64,000 nucleotides of DNA from Rhyacichthys aspro. Its lineage: Eukaryota; Chordata; Actinopteri; Gobiiformes; Rhyacichthyidae. Below are positions 51,401 to 63,620 of the stretch, in pieces. Under the pieces are notes generated by a model. It was not told where the DNA came from and made no database searches. It worked only from the letters and a program-made list of their open reading frames with translations. The DNA lies in assembly GCA_036850595.1 (NCBI GenBank), contig CM072148.1, forward strand, positions 7,119,118 to 7,183,117. Direction: 5' to 3'. Both the position numbers and the translations under genes were made by a program. Each line of letters opens with the position of its first letter. Positions within the stretch are counted from its first letter, which is position 1.

Positions 51401-52647
51401 ATAGCACCCATACTGTTAGTTACATGATTACTGGCATTTTGTTGATAGTGTTGTGACTGAACTCCATACTGCTGGGTCTCAGTGTTACAGTGCTGCTCCT
51501 GTCCAGATCCAGATTCACCATTATGCCCCATCCTCTGCATCCCAGAACTGAAAAAGGATCCTAATCTACCTTCTGCCATTGTTCGAGGAACATTTTGATT
51601 CATAAAAGAATTGTGATTAAACTCCTGACTTGCTTTTGTAAATAATCCTGAATGGCTTCCCTTTTCAGGATACTCTGGGCCATTTTGATGCTGCTGTGAA
51701 GTACTGGCAGTATTTGTGGATAGAGCCATGCCCTGCAGCTGAGAGCACTCTTGGCCAGAGTAAGATGGAGGTCGGTGCTGCCTTTGCTGCTGCTGCTGGT
51801 GGTGGTCTTCTCCATTGCTTTTGGAGCAACCGTTCACTACGTAAGCAGCATTATTATAACTGTTGGCGCTTCCTCCATTATTGGACGCCACAGGTGGCTG
51901 TTGCTCTGAGCCGGGCATCTGAGCTAAAGCGGGCAGCCCTGAGGTTAATGAATGCATTCGAGCACTTTCACTTGGGAGCTTATTTGCCACTGAACCATTA
52001 ACAGCATTAAGCTGTGGCCTGGTTGTTTGTGGTGCAATTGACACTTGCTCAGGATAATACTGAGACAAGGTCTTCTCTAAAAGATCACCTGGAGTGCTTT
52101 CTATGGTTGAGGGGGGTGATACAGCACCATTTGAAATCATTTGTTTATTCCTTGGTAGACCAAATACATCTCCATTAGCTACATTATAATTTCTCTTGTC
52201 CATATCTGTCTGTGGGAGATTGCATTGTAATTCTGTGGCCTTTGTAAACTCAGGAAAGCCATCTGCTAAACTTGAATTTATGACATCAATTCTTTTAAAA
52301 GCTAGATCTGCTTTGAGTTTTTTAGGCTGGTGGACCAGAAAGGACTGGTCTGACAGTACATGCTTCATTTCCCCATTCAGCATCTCTCCATTCATCGTAT
52401 AGGGTGCTGGATCAAACGACCCCTGCGCTGGGGCAGGACTGGAGCAATTCTCTCGATGCCTCTTCATGAAGTTGGCGCCTGTGTTGGGTTTGTAATGGTT
52501 CCAGTTTGTGTCCTCGCTGATGTGCAGAGAATTGCCCTCTGAAGACTGGCTCCCATTCTGGAGTTTATGAGGGATGTTACGAGAGCTACCAAACTGTTTT
52601 GATCTCAGAGTTTCTTCCGCCTCATGTCTGGCCTGTTCTGTTTCCAT
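45481..52647 (-). CDS. tet2: TET2, methylcytosine dioxygenase
   Basis: Coding exons on the minus strand are 52647-49902, 49549-49459, 49353-49260, 49181-48973, 48849-48699, 48585-48496, 47692-47555, 47287-46933 and 46844-45481 (1745 residues; human 2002). All phases agree. The first coding exon encodes about 915 residues rich in Gln, Ser and Pro, with the TET2-specific LLEKTLSQYYPEQVSIA and KLLDTPIKNLLDTPLKTQYD blocks. The Cys-rich and double-stranded beta-helix catalytic region follows: [70 protein letters not shown] and FCAHAHRDLHNM (iron ligands H1161 and D1163). The last exon carries a low-complexity insert, then ECAKRELHATTPL (third iron ligand, about H1624) and HPTRISLVFYQH (2-oxoglutarate-binding Arg, about 1639). 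The enzyme oxidises 5mC to 5hmC and further in the nucleus. No CXXC domain is present, as expected for TET2. Confidence 0.98.
47843..47861. repeat. (ATAA)n microsatellite
   Basis: Short tandem tetranucleotide run in the TET2 intron between exons 48585-48496 and 47692-47555. T-rich and A-rich tracts follow at about 47987-48095. Confidence 0.9.
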
Positions 52648-52667
52648 CTGGCCTGCTCACAGTCCAT
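52605..52667 (-). promoter_or_regulatory. Upstream ORF overlapping the TET2 start codon
   Basis: In the leader of the first coding exon (acceptor CAG at 52692) an ATG at 52667 opens a 20-codon frame. It runs across the TET2 ATG at 52647 in another frame and stops at 52605. The uATG context has T at -3 and G at +4, so leaky scanning is likely. Position and frames are read directly; a regulatory effect is inference. Confidence 0.6.
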
Positions 52668-54376
52668 CCACGGGCCTGCCCTCTGTCCGTCCTGCACAAC
52701 AGAAAAAATGTTGAGTCAGTAATGTACCAATATCAGAGACTACAATCAAAGGAGACAATTTTATTTGCCTATTATTGTTTTGAAGTATCTCCAACATGGC
52801 GAATGTTTATTAATTATAAAAACAGAATAGTTGAGAGCAGTTTGAGGTAGGGTTAATGACCCAGTTGGCTCATTGGTGGAGGACTTTAGTGCTTGTCAGC
52901 TCTTGGTTTGTTTGGGTAATTTTGGTATAAACTGACTAGAAGCCGATTTACAATTTGCAGTGACGTCTGTTATGTTGCCCATGTTAACAAGTAATTGATT
53001 TTAACAGAATATTAATATTATTGAACTTAGTTGTATCTAGGCCTTCCTTGCCCTTTTTTTTTATCAAAAAGCCAATGCATTCCATTGGTTCCAGAAGAAC
53101 ATTGATTTGTGTCTGGCTCTCAATTATTAATGCATGTCACATCCACGGCATCTGTGAAACAATCGCAGTGCACAGCAGAGAGCTGCAGTCTAATCCATCA
53201 TAATTATGAGCAGCTCTCTTGCAGATGCACAAGGAATGAGCACCAGGAGGGTTTCCACATTCAGCTCTGAACGGACAAGAAGAGATGGAGTTGAAACAAA
53301 AGGCAGATCACATACACAACTGTGGAAGTCAGTCTTTATATAATATTAAATGTTTGACTTTAACCAACATTACATTTCCACCCAATATCCATATATTAAA
53401 TCAGTGTCCGAACATTATCACATATTTTCAGAAGGCATCTCTGTTGGTTTCATAATATTTTAAGATATACAATTTCATAACCTATATTGGCCCTGGAGCA
53501 GTAATTCTCAAATTTTAATGCCACCTCTAAGAATATGTCTGTATGAAGTCTAGGCCCATTTAACTACAGATACAATAGGTAGTATATATTTCTATGTGAA
53601 GATTATTTGTTTTTACTATTATTTTATGCTATGTTGCAAGTTTTGCTGCTATTTTCTCATCACTTTAATGATATGGTAAAAATAGGCTTACATTATATAC
53701 TGACATGTTAAATGTTAGAGACTCTTGCTTACTCTCACAATTAGTGAAGTAAGCCCTTCCATGTACACATAGGGTGAAATAATAAGTAGAGTAACTTTTC
53801 TTGCAACTCTGCATGTTATCAAAAGAAATGAGAAAGCTTTGAACACAGCCTCGGGTTACAGTTGCTAAGTGCAGTGGTCAAGTTCAGAAATAATATGCCA
53901 AACAACCTTTGAAAACATAATTGGATCCAGATTTTGATTTGCAAGTTTTGCTCTTAATGTAAACCAAGTCCGGGCTGACTAAATGACTAATGTGTGCAGG
54001 GAACAGGAGGAAAAGATGGCTTGATTCAAGTGTGTTCCATCACTGGGCCTCATCATATCCCATGTGGAAGCCATTAAAGTGCCTATGACTTGGGTAGAAA
54101 AGCTGTCATTTTAAAAATACATGTTAAAGCCTGATAACCTTGTTTGAAATCTGACTTTACGATTGACTTTATTTTGCCGTGTTCATGTCTTTGCAAACAA
54201 ATATATATAAGGCAATTTATAATATTCTAACCAGCTTTAGAGCAGTGCACATTCAGATGGTCTTCTCTACAATAACCCACTCAAACACGTGGGCCTGGAC
54301 GATATAGTCAGGAAGCTGTCAGGCCCTGTTCTACCCGAGCTTAATGATCATCTCTCTCTGTCAATCACCCCTCCAG

Positions 54377-54537
54377 GACATTAGCAGCCCTCCAGACCCC
54401 CGAAGTGAGAGCCCTAAATCTGCCACTAACGAGCCCAGCGCTGTCTGGGAAGCTCCTCTCATCAGGCCCCAGAGCAGCCAGATGCCGTTAGCAGGTGGAA
54501 CAGGAGACGTCACAGAGAAAACAAAAGAGACACTCAG
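54377..54537 (+). other. Orphan splice-flanked open exon candidate
   Basis: A 161-nt segment preceded by a pyrimidine-rich tract ending CCCCTCCAG and followed by CAG|GTTAGT. It is open in one plus-strand frame (entering phase 0, leaving phase 2). The predicted residues are Ser/Pro-rich (ISSPPDPRSESPKSATNEPS, then AVWEAPLIRPQSS). No partner exons and no recognisable family. It is antisense to TET2 and could be a non-coding antisense RNA exon, a CNE, or chance. Confidence 0.3.
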
Positions 54538-54639
54538 GTTAGTGGCTTAGAGGAGGAGAGACGGGTTTTTGTCCTCGTCAGGAAAGACACGCATCAACAT
54601 GTGCATTGAGGCAACGGAAATTAACCAGACGGAAGTTAA

Positions 54640-54840
54640 CAGTAGTGTTGTAGTCGAGACTGAACTGACCAAACATGTCCGAGACCAGAGAGTATCAAGA
54701 CCAGGACAAGACCAAGACTTTTAGCCACTGAGACTGAGTCGAGACCAGAACCAGTGCATGATACACTCTAATAGATACAAGGGAAGAGTAAAAAAAGTTC
54801 AGTCCAACAGTCCAAGTCCAGTTTTTGAGTCAAAACTCTT
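54640..54840 (+). repeat. Dispersed GAGACCAAGAC-type fish repeat
   Basis: Many repeated words: GTCGAGACTGAACTGACC, GAGACCAGAG, AAGACCAGGACAAGACCAAG, GAGTCGAGACCAG and AGTCCAAGTCCAG. This matches a common interspersed teleost sequence built of degenerate GACCAAGAC units. Confidence 0.5.
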
Positions 54841-55479
54841 GGAGGGAAAGATTTTTAATTGAATATGAACTGATTGAGGTTTTCATCCAATCCCAAGCAC
54901 AGACAAATGTGTCATTTGTGGTCTTGTGTGGTCTTGATGTGTGTACTGTCAGTGAGTGGGAAGGGATATTAAAGATTCTCTGCTGTATGAGCATTTAGTC
55001 TACACTCGCTGAAAGCTATACGCAACAAGTCACTGGGGCTATGCTGTATGTTGACGTTCATGTGTGTTACACCAAATAATATGACGTGAAGGAGCCAGAG
55101 TTACACACAGATTGTTGTAGGACTTGTGCGTCCTCATTGGGACTGCTAAACTGAAATCTGCCTGATGGGATTAACCTACATATTCCTATACCGTTTAAAA
55201 AATAAGACATTAGGGTGAGCTGTAGCCATTACACAAAAGCACATAAGATAAATTAACACATCTTTTAGTTTTTACATTGCTACAAATCCTACATACGTTT
55301 ACTCCAATTACTTCTAGCTTTGCTGTGAACCATTGAAACTCATGACTACATGACTAAACAAACATTAGGAACCATTGTGATACATTTTCCTTAATCTAAC
55401 TAAAACATACAAAGACCCTAACTGGCAAATAGAAGAAGGATATGCTGCATTACCACTGTTCATTTTTATTACATTTGTG

Positions 55480-55672
55480 CCTGCACTGAATCATTTATTT
55501 ATTGTATATCATTGTATGTATTGTGCTTATTATACACAGTGGGTGTCTTTGGGACTTGGTGATAGGGTCTTGCACTACTTCTGCACTTTATTACATCATT
55601 TGCTATGCAGTGTATGAATTATCTGAACGAAATTTCACTTTTTATGACAATGACAATAAATGATTCAATTGA
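55480..55672 (+). repeat. LINE-like 3' tail
   Basis: Contains TGCACTTTATTACATC, then ACGAAATTTCACTTTTTATG and the end ACAATGACAATAAATGATTC. This matches the 3' tail pattern (AATTTC... ACAATGACAATAAA) of non-LTR elements abundant in fish. Only the tail is recognisable. Confidence 0.5.
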
Positions 55673-58600
55673 AAAATATCGACATGAGATTAAAATAATG
55701 TACATGTTGATAGTGCAATAATAATAAACTTGCAATATAATTTACAGCTTTTATTAGACGTCTTTATTTTAATCTAGGATTAAACCCAGAAGTTATTAAG
55801 TTCAACCTGAAACTCCTTTTTGAAACAGCTTAATAATGCAATTTGAAGTCTATGATAGGCTCAGGCAACAAGTAGCAGAACTAATCTCCTGTAATTTTGC
55901 TGCTGTCAGACACAGACGGATGTAAAGTGCCACAGTGGGACGTATTCCACAATCAGCACCGTAATCACAAGTGACACTGGCGTCTTTATCATGATGTCAA
56001 AGTTATTCAAATTGAAATGTCTTATTTTGACAAACGAGTACCGGGAAAGCCATGAGGGCCTTGGGAAACGCGCACAGTGCTCTCTGACAAATGGCATTTT
56101 GTCTTTGTATTGAAAAGACATCTATTTCATATATGAGGATTGATGTTTATTATATAGAGGCTCATTTACTTGAACTTTGGTTAATGTTTGTTCTGCACCA
56201 AAGCTAAAAGTAGTGCATTAACAGAGAATTAAAATATCTTGCAGTCTACAGATTTGAATGAAAATGCAATGTGTAAAGAATATTCTGTAGCCTTTATTGC
56301 AGTTTAAGCAGTTTTGCATATTGATACAGCTATAGATTGTGCATACTTAATAATGCCATTTAAATTGTATTCTACCAAATACTGTTTTAATGTTCTAAAG
56401 TCATATATCTGCGGATAAAAGTACAAATCTGAAACACTACACATAAAAAAACAATTGGCAACACTTTTTTACACACAGTAGTATTTGATATCTAAATTGT
56501 GACTTGGTCCAATAACTCCTTAGTAAGCAGAATGGGCTTTCACAGCTGAGCGCACCTACTCTTTTGTTTTGTCTAGCCCTGAGTACAGCCTGGAAATCAG
56601 TCACTAAGTCAAGAGGTGAACGGTGATTAAGCTGCTTTTGAGTGTGGCTCCATTCCTACGGGACACTCCAGGCTTTACAAAGCACCGAGCCGAGGCCAAG
56701 CAGCTTGTCACAGTTGGATACACCCACACTGGCAACAGAAAAAAAAAATCTTTGCTAAACCAGAACAAAGCCAGAGATCCCAGCTGAGTGTGTGCGCTCT
56801 CTGCATACAAACATAAACCTGCACTAGTTACACAGTGTCCAACTTGTCAACAACTGTGAAACATTGTCCATTCGGTTTTGAGTAGATCCACAGGAAGGTC
56901 TATTTTTACTCCGGAAGTGGAGCACTAAACTAAAGCAGAGGCAGAGTTAGTGTGTGCGCCTGCTGGACGTTAAAACGCTTTGATCTGTGTGGCAGCTTAT
57001 GGCCACCATGGCTCCACTCTTATGATACGATTCAACTTGTTTTCAGAATTCCTTATAAACCCAGCTTTCCCTCCTGAATTCTTTGTTTTCTGGCTGCTTT
57101 TGTTTAGTTTCCTCTCCTAAATCCAGTGCCCTGTAATTACACTAAAGGTTCCTCTGTGCACCATTCATCCACTTCCTCCGAACCTGGCCTCTAAACACTG
57201 TTGTTGGTGAAGTCCAAGCTTGTAGTTGTTCCCTTTATAGCTGTGTATCTGATGGTATTTATAGACACTCGGTTGCTTTTGTGCTCTTAGGCCTGGGGGC
57301 AAGATTGGACTCTTGGATAGTGTGAGCGGTGTTGTAAAACAATGAGCCCAGTTTGCACAAAAGTCATCCAGGGGTGGCCAATACACAGTAGACAGTAGAA
57401 CCCTTTGCATATTACAAATTCATCCTTACTGATCCTCAAAAATGATATACTCTTATCTCTTATTTTCGCCAATATCTACATTTCCATACACTGCTCCTAC
57501 ACTGTTTTTGTTTTCAGCAGTGAGCACCAGTGAAATATGAGAGCGGTTATAGTAGATGGGGTTTATTTGGCGTGACTTGGCAGCCGCATGCGACATTCAC
57601 CACCGACGACAGCTGCTGGGAGACTAGGCTCGCTGCACTTTAGGCTGAGACCTATTCAGCCAACAGCTCTGTAAATCACACATCCACTTGCCCGAGCCAC
57701 TCCACTGCTGCACAGAATAGTCTGGAGAACACAAAACACAAGCTCAAGTGAACATTTCCGTCTTTTTTCTGCCATCGGTTCCTGTTTAAAAGATAAGAAC
57801 CTGGAGCATGCGGCCACTTTAAAGATTGTAAATTTTCACAAGATAATTTTAGCATTCTGGATCTTGCCAAATAATGCTGCCAAATAGTACAAATGTGTCA
57901 TGGCTACATACAGTTCAGACTACACAGAGAAGCATGAAACATCATCCCTAGCTAGTCCTGTAATGAGGTCAGATGGATGGCATTCTACACCGCTCACGTC
58001 GCTGCTGTAAATATGAAGCCAGACCTGCTGCTTCAAACCCCATGACCCCGTACTACGTTTTCACAACTGCATTCCAACCAAGACTGTAAGCAACATGTAG
58101 GCCCTACAAGAATGGCGCTGCAAGCAAGAGAGTGGCGCAGAGAGCAAAACCTCTGTAGTGTTGTGAAAGCAGTTTTTTAATGTTGTTTTTCAATGTTACA
58201 TACAATTTTCAGCTACTGTTAAAAATAAACAAAAATCCCATGTCTCTTGAGGTAGTTTTTATCTTTGTCAATAAAATACTTTTGTTTTCTTGTAAACCTA
58301 AACATAGCAAATCAGATTCACATCAACAGCTTTCTTTAAAGAAGTTTGCATCTTAAGGCTTTCACTTTTGTTGCCCGTTTGTATATAATAGGTGACACAA
58401 TTGACTTGAATGAGTGAAATCTATCAACTGTACAAAAGAAAGCTTTCCAGCTTTTCTCCTGTAAGTTTTGACAGTTGAAGGCTTCTTTACATTCAGCTTT
58501 ACAGTCAGTACAATATATTCTTTACCATCAGAGACTTGGTGATAATTCAGCGAGAGCACTTTTCTTCTGGTGATTGTTTAAATTTCCTTTATGTTACTTG

Positions 58601-61600
58601 GAAACACATTTACAATCTAGGAAGAGTTCTTGATTTAAGTTAGCATTTGACTCTTTTTGACTGTCGCACCATGTGGCTGGCATATGATCGGAGGGTGGAC
58701 TAACTCGAGTAGAAGGAGCTTTAGGAAGGACGTAAAGGCAGTGGATTGAAGAAGTGTGTGAGGTCACATGAAATCGTAAAGCCAAGAGCAGTGAAGTGTC
58801 AGTGGCATGTGCTTCTGCTGATGGTCAACTGCTCCAAAGGTCAAACCAGAGGACGGGCCGGACATTCAACCGTGCTTTGCATCTCACTGAGGGACCCAGC
58901 ACTTGTGATTTATATCACATGCTCGCGCTGTGCTTACAATGCACCTCACATGGCTGCTCGTGCCTCTGTGCTCTCTTGCTTTCTGTCAGTCGAACATATG
59001 ACACTCTCCGCCCTGGCGTCTAAACAAAAGACCCTTGTGTCTGCTCTCATGTCTATAATCCTCCAAATTTACATGCTAGACTCAGCACTGCTCCAGCTTC
59101 TTTGGATCTTCTGGCACTACTTTCACATCAAGAGCATTGGCAACATGTGCAGCCCACACTCTGATCACACCAAAGCCTGGAGTGCAAGGAAGGATCCCAA
59201 ACAGTTTAAACATGGAAATGAAATACAAGATGGAAGCCACAAAGCGGACCACACACAACTTTTAACACTCTTTGCTGTTTCCTTATTTATTTAAAATGAA
59301 TGCAGATAAAAGGCTACTAATGTCATGTTTTTGCAGATCCTTTAGTTCCTTTAACTCCTTGTTTATAATGTTGACTATTGAGACTTAAAGACTGGTTAGA
59401 CAGGATGTAAATGGGAGTGGGCATACTTGAGGGTTTGTCTGTGAGTTACACTGTCTACAGCACAGTTTCCTGTTGGACTCTGTGTGGCCTAATGACTGTG
59501 TGTGATGCAATAATAGTGGCATCATATGACAGGCCGTTAGGTACATCTACCCCCCATTCTTTCTCAATGAGTGCTATTAACTAAAGCAACACAGTTTAGA
59601 TCCAGGACTAAACTCTCAAATTACTCTCTCATGTGCAGACTAATATTAGATATCCGCTGACTTGTTTTACTCAAAATGAACCGTAATCAATCACTACAGA
59701 AGGACATGACACACTTCTGTTTGTAATTTCTTCCTCAGAGTGTGACCTCCCCCTCCAAAAGAAGAAGGGATCTGTACAAACTGCATTGTTCTTTATGTCT
59801 AATGCAAGACAGATGTGACCGACTCTTGGAGATTCCCACTGCAGCCTTTGTACTTTCTGTTGTTTTTTCATTGTCTTCTGAAGTCTTTTAGCGATATCAG
59901 TATTTGCAAATTATATTTCCATCATATATTCAGACATATTTACATGTGTTTAATGTATTTGGTTTGCGGACTATGGTTGAACCTCTTTGTGGTTCTGGCA
60001 GAATGCAATAAGCAACAATCCAAATGTGGAGCCTACATAGTCAGGCCTTTAAAGTGTTGTTGTGATGTCATGATTGGATTTTAACAATCTATAAAAGCAA
60101 CCATTTCCTCTCAGTTTATAGGCCAGATTTTTTCTTCATCATCTAAGGATGTTTATGTAAGCAAATGTACCTTGCTAAGCTTAGACAATAAAAATAATAG
60201 TGGCTCAGCAGATTTTATTGTGTAGAAGTTTCACTAAATATCTAAAAAGTAAGCAGTTTTAATAGTTTGTTCTAACTCTGGTCAACTTTATTAGAACATT
60301 TCACTCTTTTGAGCACATATTGTTCCATACACCTATCATGACATGACTAATAGACCCCTCTTTGAAGACATATATTTTAAAGTGTGATTACACTGTTGCT
60401 TAATGACATTTACCAGTACGTCATTGGCCAAAAGCAAAGCAAGTCACTTCAGCTTGACTTACATTTACCTTTGTGACAGGCTTTGTGGTTACCAAATTTT
60501 CCCCCAAAAATTGCTTGGCTCTGTAAACTTCTAACTTGTGAGGCTTTACAAGTCTTACGTTGTCATACTTCCTTCGTCCATTATTTTAAAAGGCTAACAT
60601 GAAAACATATGTAACAACAGAGGACAATGCAAACGAATGACATCTATCTGTTTATCATGTGACAAAACTAGAGATAAATGTGTATTTCATTTTTGATTTG
60701 ATAACATAAAAAAAAACAAAAAAAAACAAGGAGCCAAACACAAACTGGATTACCTTCTTTTCCTGGGCCGGGCAGAACAGACCGAATAGATATAGACATT
60801 TGTTAGAAATTCTTAAAAGTTAAAGTATGAATGTAATCTTCTGTTGCCTTAAGCTTTATCCAAGTAAATATGGAACATTAGTAAATATATATAAATGAGA
60901 CCAAATGACACCAAATGTTAAGTAAGTGTTTATGTGTTATCTTAACAAACTCTCTGAGCCCTTCTCATACAACCGGAATAACAAGTATTTTTGACGTATG
61001 CGCTATGTGTTGGCTTACTGTTTGTTCCAAAAACATACAGCAGACTGAACATGTTGCCTGACCAGCCATCCTTATTCTTTTACTAATATATACAAAGAAT
61101 CAGTCTGGTTTGTGTTGTTTGAACTGTGTTTCCAGGGGGCAGAATCAACAGGCGCTAATGAAACTGCCACTGGACACGACTGGATAGATATCAGGAGTCA
61201 GTACTTAGAAATACAGCTGAAACTGCCTTTGGACACAGTTAAATAGACCTGCAACCAACTGAACAAACAAGCATTGCATTAAGGCTCCCCAATTTGAAAT
61301 GAACAGTTTGGATGATAGGACTTCTTCCGAGTTTAATTGCTGTGAAAGAAAGGGATTCAAGTGAACAGGTGTGTCTAACAAACTGATTCAAACTTTTAAT
61401 GAAGCCAGTGAAATAACCATTGTTTTATTTAGATGTCTGGATACTGAAAGCTTTCCAAGACCGTAGATAAAAGAGCTTTCCTTTAGGCCGCTTCGTACAG
61501 TCAGGGGAATTGAATATTAGCCTTGATCTGACTTCATGAACCAGTAAGTCTTGGATTTTCTTGCTCTACCAGCCCTGCCTTAAAAGGAACCCTGCTTAAA

Positions 61601-61849
61601 CACTATGAGGACATAACCTTGTGTGCAAAGATTTCACCCCGAGTCTAAACCTTTTTTTTGTGCCTTGCAGCTGCATCACACTGAAGCTCTAATGAAGAAA
61701 TGTGCTATTGAGCGTACAAACACTAAAACTAGCCTGCTCCCATCTCCACCACCACCACCACTTTTGCACTGCTCCCTTCCTCTTTCCTCTTTGTCTCCAA
61801 AACAGTCAATATATCTGACTAACTTGATGAACTGTGCGCAGAGCAAAGT

Positions 61850-62480
61850 TAATTTCTTTCAGAGTGCGCGGTAGCCATGGCGACCATCTTATGAGCGCTC
61901 CACAGCCCATCTGGTCTAAACATTAGCCCGGTGCAGAAAAAAGGCTGCTCTGCCGCGGTGTGCACATGTGCTTTATGCATCGATCCTGCCACTGAATCAA
62001 TAGCAGCGCATTTTCAGAAAGCCTGCATTTGCACTGGCAATCAACACACTTAGAGTCATCGCTTCAGATATTCAACAAGCTCAGGAATTACATAGAAGAA
62101 TTCTGCTTTGAGTATGCTCTGAAATGAATTTGGAATTGCAAAAGATCAAAAGTTGTTGCACCTTTCCCCTTAACTGCAGTTTAAAAATAGGAAGGCCATA
62201 CACTCGACCGAATAGTGTACAAATTCTATTTTCAGTCTTGGCATCTGATCGGTTTACAAGAGCTGTTATTTAGCAAAAGTCCCCCGTCTGTTTGCACAAT
62301 CCCAATCCAAATCAGCTTCCAATTAAACAGATGTGGGATAAACAGAGCAAAGGGAGCGATTATTTTTGGAGGCAAACATGGCACAGCGCAGCAGTAAAGG
62401 AATTCTAATTGGATGCAATCCTCAGGCCAATTTAATTTTCATGCATGTCATGAAATGAGCAATGGAGCAACTGTGCTGAT
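61850..62480. other. CNE candidate upstream of TET2
   Basis: Longest high-complexity repeat-free block in the window. It has TTTATGCATCGATCC, CCAATTAAACAG, TCTAATTGGATG, GCCAATTTAATTTTCATGCA and GGTTTACAAG words suggestive of homeodomain, octamer and forkhead sites. No coding frame of note. Conservation is inferred only. Confidence 0.35.
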
Positions 62481-63359
62481 GCTGGTTAACCTTGAACAAA
62501 ATTACTGACACATAGTTTCCTCGGGTTACAAATACACTTTAGTGCCCGAACTTTGAGTAAGATGTCTTTTGCAAATTGCTCTTTTGTGGTTGTGAAAGTG
62601 AACGTGGTGATATACTCGAGCTCACTGGTTTCTAAGCAGCCTGACCTAAGCCACTGTTGCTAAGCTGCCTCTCTCCCACTGAGAGGGAGCCATGTGACTT
62701 TCATTGAATGGAAATCACAAATCCTTTTGAGCGAGGGGTATTTTCTGTGATTCATAGCACCACTTAAGCTTTTATTCCTTGCGGTATAAAATGCAAAGTG
62801 TCATTTATACATATACTGGGAGTGATTTAGTGATGAAGGTGGAACGGCAAAACAACATTCCGCTGTAGTTTTATGGTTTGTGAGCATAAAACTATGTTCA
62901 TATTACAGTCAGGGCTTTCTGTTATAAGAAAAACACATGATATGCAATACATATGCACAGTATTGCAGTGATGATAATATTATAATATTTGCAAAATTTG
63001 AAAGTCCTCTTTGGTATTTGGAGATACAAGGTTCTGGACTGACTTTGGCTGGTGAAACTGGCAACATTATTTTTTTTTTTATTTAATCATCAAAATTTGG
63101 TTTAAGTCTCTTTGTGGACTTGCTAAGTTTGAATGTCTGTCACAATATACCGTAATATTCTTTGGACATCTTTGCAAACACATATTGCAATAAAAATAAA
63201 TGAGTGCAGCCCTTATCATATTTTTGTTTACGACTTTGATTGTGTTGAATAAATGTATGAATGGATATTAAGTTTCTCAACTGAAGACATCATAGACATC
63301 AGCTGTTGCACTTGAAACCTACTATTGAGTCTAAGCAATAGAAACTCTCAGTGGTAGTT

Positions 63360-63620
63360 AGTGATGTCATTTAAAGCCTTCGGTCGGGGTTATGCCTCTA
63401 AATGACATTCGGGACCAGCTGTCGCTCTTTGTGCTCCTTGTGTAGACAACAGGGGGCCATGGGGCCTAACCTTTTCAATGACAGCTCCTTGCAGCATAAT
63501 GTCCATATCTGACAGCCATTTTGAACCAGGCCAACAGCCATCAGCAGCAGTTGTTTGGCTGTGAACCCTGGTGAGATGGCACTATGAAGAAGCCAGTCAG
63601 ATTATGTGACGGCGGCATTA
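63360..63620. other. CNE candidate upstream of TET2
   Basis: Repeat-free, GC-richer block with paired TGATGTCATTTAAAG and CTAAATGACATTC words about 40 bp apart in opposite orientation, plus CAGCTGTCGC and GGCCATGGGGCC. No coding or splice signal. Confidence 0.28.
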
